NCBI RefSeq assembly: GCF_014876185.1
Contig: NZ_JADALJ010000001.1
Location: forward strand, 3,453,501 to 3,517,500
Length of the DNA stretch: 64,000 nucleotides
Source of the DNA: Rufibacter sp. LB8
GTDB lineage: Bacteria > Bacteroidota > Bacteroidia > Cytophagales > Hymenobacteraceae
Reading direction: 5' to 3'
The notes beneath the pieces were generated by a model. The model ran no database searches, was not told the DNA's origin, and saw only the letters and a list, made by a program, of their open reading frames with translations. Below, piece by piece: positions 60,121-64,000 of the stretch (positions within the stretch are counted from its first letter, which is position 1; each line of letters opens with the position of its first letter). Made by a program: the position numbers and the translations under genes.

Positions 60121-60160
60121 CCGTTTTCGGGCTCGTTTCCAGAAACGAGCCCGAAAACGG
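60121..60160. repeat. Dispersed palindrome, copy 5 (near perfect)
   Basis: Perfect 18-bp arms CCGTTTTCGGGCTCGTTT and AAACGAGCCCGAAAACGG with a CCAG loop. It lies 170 bp after the HNH stop and 153 bp before the next gene. Confidence 0.85.
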
Positions 60161-60313
60161 GAACTTAGTGGTATTGTAACTTTTAAGGGGCTATTCCCAT
60201 TGTCTCACCTACATCAAGATGACCTCTCCAGAAGTTGGGCAGTATGTTTTTTTGACATTTGGTTAGTGCCCGTGCAGGCATAGTAACTGTTTAATTTGTA
60301 AGTTGCTGTTACT

Positions 60314-61483
60314 ATGGCCAGAACCCTTCTTTCCGGTGCCTTATTCTTGTCATTCTTTCTGCTCCTGGTAACTGCAGCCCGCGCGCAGGTGACCTTGGGC
60401 GCGCTGGAGTGGGTGCAGAAGCTGGAGGGCCTGAAACGCGAACTGACGCAGATAAAAGCCCAGCGAGACAGCCTCTTTGCCGCGCCGCCTGTGGTGCGGG
60501 ACTCACTCGCCTTAAAAACAACCTTAGACAGTCTTAATGCCAAAGGGCTAGACACGGCCATAGTCTCTCAGTACCGGGACAGCCTCACTATTGCTTTTGC
60601 CAAGCAACAGCTCGCCATGAGAGCCAACCAAGAGGCTGAACGGCTGTTGGCGGCTGAGCTGGCCAAGGCAAAGGAGGCCGCTATGGCCGGTCTTCTGCCA
60701 CGGGAGGCCCAGCTTCTGATAAGTGAGATCAGTTCTGCGCTTGACCCTGCCTCCCTGAAGTCAGCCGCCGCCACGGCGGTTAATGCCGCAGCCGGAAAAC
60801 CAATTGCCAAAGCCAAAGATGCTGCCAAGGAGGCGGTCAAATATGCAGGCCCCCTGGAGCGGCTGGAGCAGCTCAAAGATGCGCCCTGGCAATACCCTAA
60901 GCTGAATGAGTTCAAGGGCAGGCCTTGGCAGGAACGGGTCGTTATTGGTTCGCTCTGGCAGTTCAGTAAGCGCGAGCGGTTCAACGTGGACTTTACGCCC
61001 ACGGTGGCCTGGCGGCTCTACAGCCTGCTCTCCTTGGGCGTCGGTTTTCAGTACCGCCTCTCCATAGACCCCGGGGCCCGGCCCTGGGTAGGGGGCCCTG
61101 ACCGGGTGCTGGGCTACGTGCTCTTCGCTGACCACAAAATCAAGAAGGGCTTCTTCGGAAGGCTGCACTACGAGGACCTGCACTCGCCCGTCTCCCAAGA
61201 CGGGGCCGAGCCGCTGCAGGCTGGAAACAGGGAATGGGTGAAGGGGCTGGCGTTGGGGTTAGGCAAGACCTTTGATCTCTACGGACCGCTGCAGGGCTAC
61301 CTGCTTGCCCAGTACAACGTGTTACACCAAAGTGGTGAGACGCCATACCTGAGCCCGGTGCAGGTAAGGGTAGGGTTGTCAATACCCATCTCCCAGTTCA
61401 AAAGGGAAAACGTCAAAGTGAAAACACCTGCAGTGGAGGTGCCTAGTTTAGAGTTGCCTAAGGTGAAACACCTTGATCAGTAA
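60314..61483 (+). CDS. Exported coiled-coil protein with predicted outer-membrane beta-barrel
   Basis: A 389-aa protein starting at ATG 60314. The signal peptide is at 1-25 (LLSGALFLSFFLLLVTAARAQ). Residues 26-185 are a long coiled coil (LEWVQKLEGLKRELTQIKAQRDSL, AFAKQQLAMRANQEAERLLAAELAKAKEAA). Residues ~200-365 show alternating amphipathic strands with aromatic ends (RVVIGSLWQFSKRERFNVDFTPTVAWRLYSLLSLGVGFQYRLSI, VLGYVLFADHKIKKGFFGRLHYEDL, VKGLALGLGKTFDLYGPLQGYLLAQYNVL), consistent with a small outer-membrane barrel. It might anchor a periplasmic coiled coil to the outer membrane. No family is recognised. It is monocistronic and close to the RHS and HEPN loci, but no functional link is visible. 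Confidence 0.75.
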   Translation: MARTLLSGALFLSFFLLLVTAARAQVTLGALEWVQKLEGLKRELTQIKAQRDSLFAAPPVVRDSLALKTTLDSLNAKGLDTAIVSQYRDSLTIAFAKQQLAMRANQEAERLLAAELAKAKEAAMAGLLPREAQLLISEISSALDPASLKSAAATAVNAAAGKPIAKAKDAAKEAVKYAGPLERLEQLKDAPWQYPKLNEFKGRPWQERVVIGSLWQFSKRERFNVDFTPTVAWRLYSLLSLGVGFQYRLSIDPGARPWVGGPDRVLGYVLFADHKIKKGFFGRLHYEDLHSPVSQDGAEPLQAGNREWVKGLALGLGKTFDLYGPLQGYLLAQYNVLHQSGETPYLSPVQVRVGLSIPISQFKRENVKVKTPAVEVPSLELPKVKHLDQ

Positions 61484-62044
61484 AGCGAAAATGGATTATT
61501 ACCAGCCTTTAGCATTTGCCGAAAAATATCTATTTGCCCATAGTGTAGGAGGTAGCAGGGTTAATAGTGGGTTTTAGGCCTTGACTAATAAAATGGCCTT
61601 CTACTATTGTTGGAAATCTTTAGTAGGGAGATGGCTCCAACAGCTTCCATTTGTGCTGCTTTACCGTCTTGGTAAATATTGTGTATCTCAATTCCTGGTA
61701 CACGAGAGACTTAGTGTAATGCAGGCACATCTGGTGAGCGGTTGCTACTTTGGTGTTTACGCGCCAATCTTTGGGTGAAGCCTCACACGCCTGAAATTCT
61801 ATACACTTGATTGGGCTAGGATTCCCAAGTCTCCAACTGCACCTTCCACCCTCAGAACTCCCAAAACAAAATAGCGCAGTGCTTGTACCAATATCATAAC
61901 GGGATTTGGTCTTTCTTTCCGTGACACCACAACATTTATAGACAATTGAAAGTACACTGCGGGAGAAAATTATTCTAGCCTGACTTGGACTAATCTGGTA
62001 ACCTCATGAAAGGAAACCGCGTCTTCCGATTGACAACATTGCAT
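61484..62044. other. Intergenic, nothing recognised
   Basis: About 560 bp between two genes whose 3' ends face each other. A 65-codon plus frame at 61581-61778 is not protein-like enough to call. No clear terminator hairpin was found. Confidence 0.45.
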
Positions 62045-62506
62045 TTACCTTGTGACCTTCCTGATTACTCTTAACGGGGAGGCTAGTACTATCTCGGAGC
62101 ATTCGATGTTCTCCCAAGTTTCTACCGATGTTTTAAGCCCATATTCCCAGTATAGATTCGCTATTTGCCACATATTATAGGAGACACTAGACAAAGGCTC
62201 GATGGCATTGAAATCTCCTTTATGGACCGGTGCCGTATTATCCTCAATTGAAACTTCGTAAATGAAACCATCGGGATTATTCTTAGAGTGGTAACACTTC
62301 ATAGTCTCTAAATTATCACAGGCAAAGGTGGACTTCAACCTAGAAGGCTTATGCGGAAAGTGCCAAGCTCTTACCGCCTCTAAAGCCATTTCCCTATTCC
62401 AGCTTTGATGTTCAAGGCCGATTTTAAAAAGAAAATTCCCCCAATTACCAGTGGGTATGATAGAGTTATTTGGGTAATCTATAGTTGAAGAATGGTATAA
62501 TGTCAT
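62045..62506 (-). CDS. DUF2441-like protein
   Basis: A 153-aa protein starting at ATG 62504-62506. The opening MTLYHSSTIDYPNNSIIPTGNWG, then EMALEAVRAWHFPHKPSRLKSTFACDNLETMKCYHSKN and FIYEVSI, matches my memory of DUF2441 (Y-H-x, G-x-x-G, then E-x-x-R-x-x-x-F-P-x-K-P-S-R-x-x-S-x-F). This pattern (YHxT/S...RPSRxxSxF) recalls ADP-ribosyl-transferring folds (RES/DarT-like), so an NAD-dependent toxin-like activity is conceivable, but that is a fold-level guess. It has no signal peptide and no operon partner. The AbiE locus lies 390 bp upstream on the same strand. Confidence 0.7.
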   Translation of the reverse strand: MTLYHSSTIDYPNNSIIPTGNWGNFLFKIGLEHQSWNREMALEAVRAWHFPHKPSRLKSTFACDNLETMKCYHSKNNPDGFIYEVSIEDNTAPVHKGDFNAIEPLSSVSYNMWQIANLYWEYGLKTSVETWENIECSEIVLASPLRVIRKVTR

Positions 62507-62895
62507 ATTGCCTGCATGTACGCTGTCACTAAAATTTGTCTACTTCCATCTGAGTGCCAAGTAATCGGTCTGTCAATCAGGTTTACAAACTGCTCAATTT
62601 GTCAGGCTTCTTCAGATACGCTTCTAGCGCTGTGCAGTTCCCTAAAACTGAACCATGTCCATGTTGACAATATTTAATTTTATAGCCGGATTAAATGAAC
62701 TGTAGTAAGGTTGAACAGTGCAAAACCCAATACGTAATCCTGTTCCCGTGCTTAGAACATATGCTCAAGGGGTTATACCCACACGTTAGTAAAGGCCTCC
62801 CATCGAGAGCGTTGACACTGCATCTGGTGCTGGTCAAGCAGCTAGCCAACATAATTGCACCTGAAACGGGTCAACAACGCATAAGGCTTCATTCT
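62507..62895. other. Intergenic, no supported gene
   Basis: About 390 bp between the AbiEii-like toxin and the DUF2441-like gene. A 79-codon plus frame (62695-62934) runs into the toxin's 3' end on the opposite strand and has no recognisable character. Confidence 0.45.
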
Positions 62896-63918
62896 CTACT
62901 CAAACTTGAGGGAGAATACCCAGGAAAGCGATAGCAGTTTGTTTTTGAGTTGTTCAATATTTATAATCAGGTCTTCAAAAGTAGGTGGTGTCTGCTCGTA
63001 GATCATTTCGCTCTGCATTTTCTTGTAATCATTTTCCCACGCCTTTACAAAGTCGGGATGCGGCGTGGGATTCAGAGTTTTGGGATTATGCAAGTTATAG
63101 TCCACCCCGCCAACTTTGGCATATCTATGACGGTGGCCTACAATCGTCTCGTAAAGGTCTTGGTCTTCCATGGCGGTTAAAATATCTGCATTTTGTGACA
63201 AATGGTAAACGTCATACATATGGCGACTCAGCCTGTCTACCCGGATTTTCTCGGCGGGGCGGCTGAACTCCTCATGCAGGAGGAATAACTTCTCTAAGAA
63301 AGTTCTCTTCGCATCTACAGTTGGCACATGGATATATGGTGAGGCAAACGGACGGTCCTGGTATATTTCATCTACTAATGAACCAAACTCCTTAACGGAA
63401 AAGGGTTCTATCAACGAACGGCAGCCTATCTCAATTTGGACCCTTGGACGAACATAATCAGGGTGCTCCGTCACGTTAGGGTAGTGTACCTCAATGATTC
63501 TTGGATCCTGGTCGCTATCAATGGCAGCCACAGGGACCAGGTCAACATTAGCGAACCCCTTCTCTTGGAAACGCTCTTTCAATTCCTCAAGAAATTCTCC
63601 TGTTGTGTATTCGCCGGCAGTTTTCCTTAGCTTAGTGCGTTCTTTTTTGGAAAGCTCCCCTGCAAACCCCAAAAATTTTCGGTCAATTGCCAAATCTATG
63701 TCTTCTGAGAACCGGTCAATTAGTTTCCATGCTTTGCTTAGAGAAGTACCGCCTTTGAACACCAGATGCTTCCCAGCCTCCATTTCAAATATGATGGCAA
63801 GTGTCTGCGTGACCCACCAATCTTTTTCGACAGCAAAGGCAGGCATGCCTGTTTTGTTACTAATTGCGTTGAAAATATTTCTTTTCTCTTCGGGCTCTAT
63901 TCTGTGAAAGTCAGTCAT
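62896..63918 (-). CDS. abiEii: AbiEii/AbiGii-type nucleotidyltransferase toxin
   Basis: 340 aa from the ATG at 63916-63918 (MTDFHRIEPEEKRNIFNAIS), whose A is the last base of the upstream antitoxin stop codon (TAATG coupling); an earlier in-frame ATG would overlap that gene. The nucleotidyltransferase core reads HLVFKGGTSLSKAWKLIDRFSEDIDLAID: the GGTSLS loop at 56-61 and the metal-binding acids Glu72, Asp73 and Asp75. KRTFLEKLFLLHEEFSRP and RLSRHMYDVYHLS are the usual later AbiEii motifs. Such toxins add nucleotides to tRNA or other targets to arrest growth during phage infection. The partner antitoxin is encoded just upstream, partly outside the window. The symbol names the family. Confidence 0.93.
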   Translation of the reverse strand: MTDFHRIEPEEKRNIFNAISNKTGMPAFAVEKDWWVTQTLAIIFEMEAGKHLVFKGGTSLSKAWKLIDRFSEDIDLAIDRKFLGFAGELSKKERTKLRKTAGEYTTGEFLEELKERFQEKGFANVDLVPVAAIDSDQDPRIIEVHYPNVTEHPDYVRPRVQIEIGCRSLIEPFSVKEFGSLVDEIYQDRPFASPYIHVPTVDAKRTFLEKLFLLHEEFSRPAEKIRVDRLSRHMYDVYHLSQNADILTAMEDQDLYETIVGHRHRYAKVGGVDYNLHNPKTLNPTPHPDFVKAWENDYKKMQSEMIYEQTPPTFEDLIINIEQLKNKLLSLSWVFSLKFE

Positions 63919-64000
63919 TATAAAGCTTTCTTCATTATTTTTTGTATCCATGCTGGGGCTAGTGAGATGTCATGTTCCAAATCTTTCCTGTCTTCCTTCT
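63918..64000 (-). CDS. AbiEi-like antitoxin (DUF6088-like), 3' end only
   Basis: Only the last 27 codons are in the window (stop TAA at 63918-63920). The tail KEDRKDLEHDISLAPAWIQK resembles the end of DUF6088/AbiEi_4 antitoxins (x-x-D-x-x-L-A-P-x-W). Its stop overlaps the toxin's ATG by one base, the standard arrangement of a type IV AbiE pair, in which the antitoxin represses its own promoter. Confidence 0.6.
   Translation of the reverse strand, partial: KEDRKDLEHDISLAPAWIQKIMKKAL

Noticed and set aside
1-64000. CRISPR arrays, rRNA genes, insertion sequence transposases
   Set aside because: No regularly spaced repeats, rRNA segments or DDE/HUH transposase motifs were seen in any frame.

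Overview
The window looks like a chromosomal accessory region of a Bacteroidota bacterium, most likely a Cytophagales member of the Hymenobacteraceae (Rufibacter/Pontibacter-like; the genus is inference). The evidence is: several secreted proteins ending in type IX secretion (T9SS) type A sorting domains, a coathanger-like beta-stack tail, Bacteroidetes-type split RHS proteins with a DUF6443-like segment, a Bacteroidetes-style Mob module, and moderate overall GC. No rRNA, convincing tRNA or CRISPR array was seen.

Layout. 0-4.6 kb: DUF6232-like membrane protein (cut by the window edge), secreted proteins, a small P-loop protein, and a subtilase with a stand-alone I9-like partner. 5.1-10.7 kb: the most striking locus, a type IIG restriction-modification enzyme whose 3' end lies in inverted, tail-to-tail orientation to a second, promoterless specificity (TRD) cassette. 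The two are bounded by a perfect 270-bp inverted repeat (5881-6150 / 7463-7732) and sit beside a serine recombinase. Inversion would keep the reading frame and swap the last ~220 residues, switching cleavage and methylation specificity together. 11-14.9 kb: small defence-like operons (TIR/deoxyribosyltransferase-like protein; PIN-GNAT-EVE-like protein with an ASCH protein). 15-24 kb: secreted T9SS proteins, an M6-like metalloprotease, a tail-fibre-chaperone protein, a stretch of decayed genes, and a YegP-like protein. 24.4-33 kb: a membrane-anchored unknown, a 1246-aa SIR2-domain protein (putative NAD-consuming defence effector), a KTSC protein, and a hydrolase/membrane-protein pair. 33-36 kb: a NarL-type two-component system with a 7-TM partner. 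36.6-38.5 kb: three damaged surface-protein genes (one nonsense mutation, one deletion fusion). 38.7-43 kb: a mobilization module (coupling ATPase, relaxase, MobC-like protein, small ORFs). 43.3-56.5 kb: a high-GC RHS locus ending in an abruptly AT-rich JAB-peptidase toxin tip and a candidate immunity gene. 57-64 kb: an XRE regulator divergent from a three-gene HEPN operon, an HNH nuclease, an outer-membrane-like protein, a DUF2441-like protein, and an AbiE-type toxin-antitoxin pair (antitoxin cut by the edge).

Two short dispersed signals run through the intergenic spaces. One is a 12-bp palindrome, GTGATTTTTCAC or its complement, found exactly six times plus near-matches, always outside genes. 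The other is a ~36-40-bp REP-like palindrome, found five times, often directly after stop codons. Taken together the window is an accessory or defence-rich region with conflict systems (type IIG R-M, SIR2, AbiE, PIN/ASCH, HEPN, RHS toxin), mobile functions and several decaying genes. Functional names below are from motif recognition by eye; no database search was possible.
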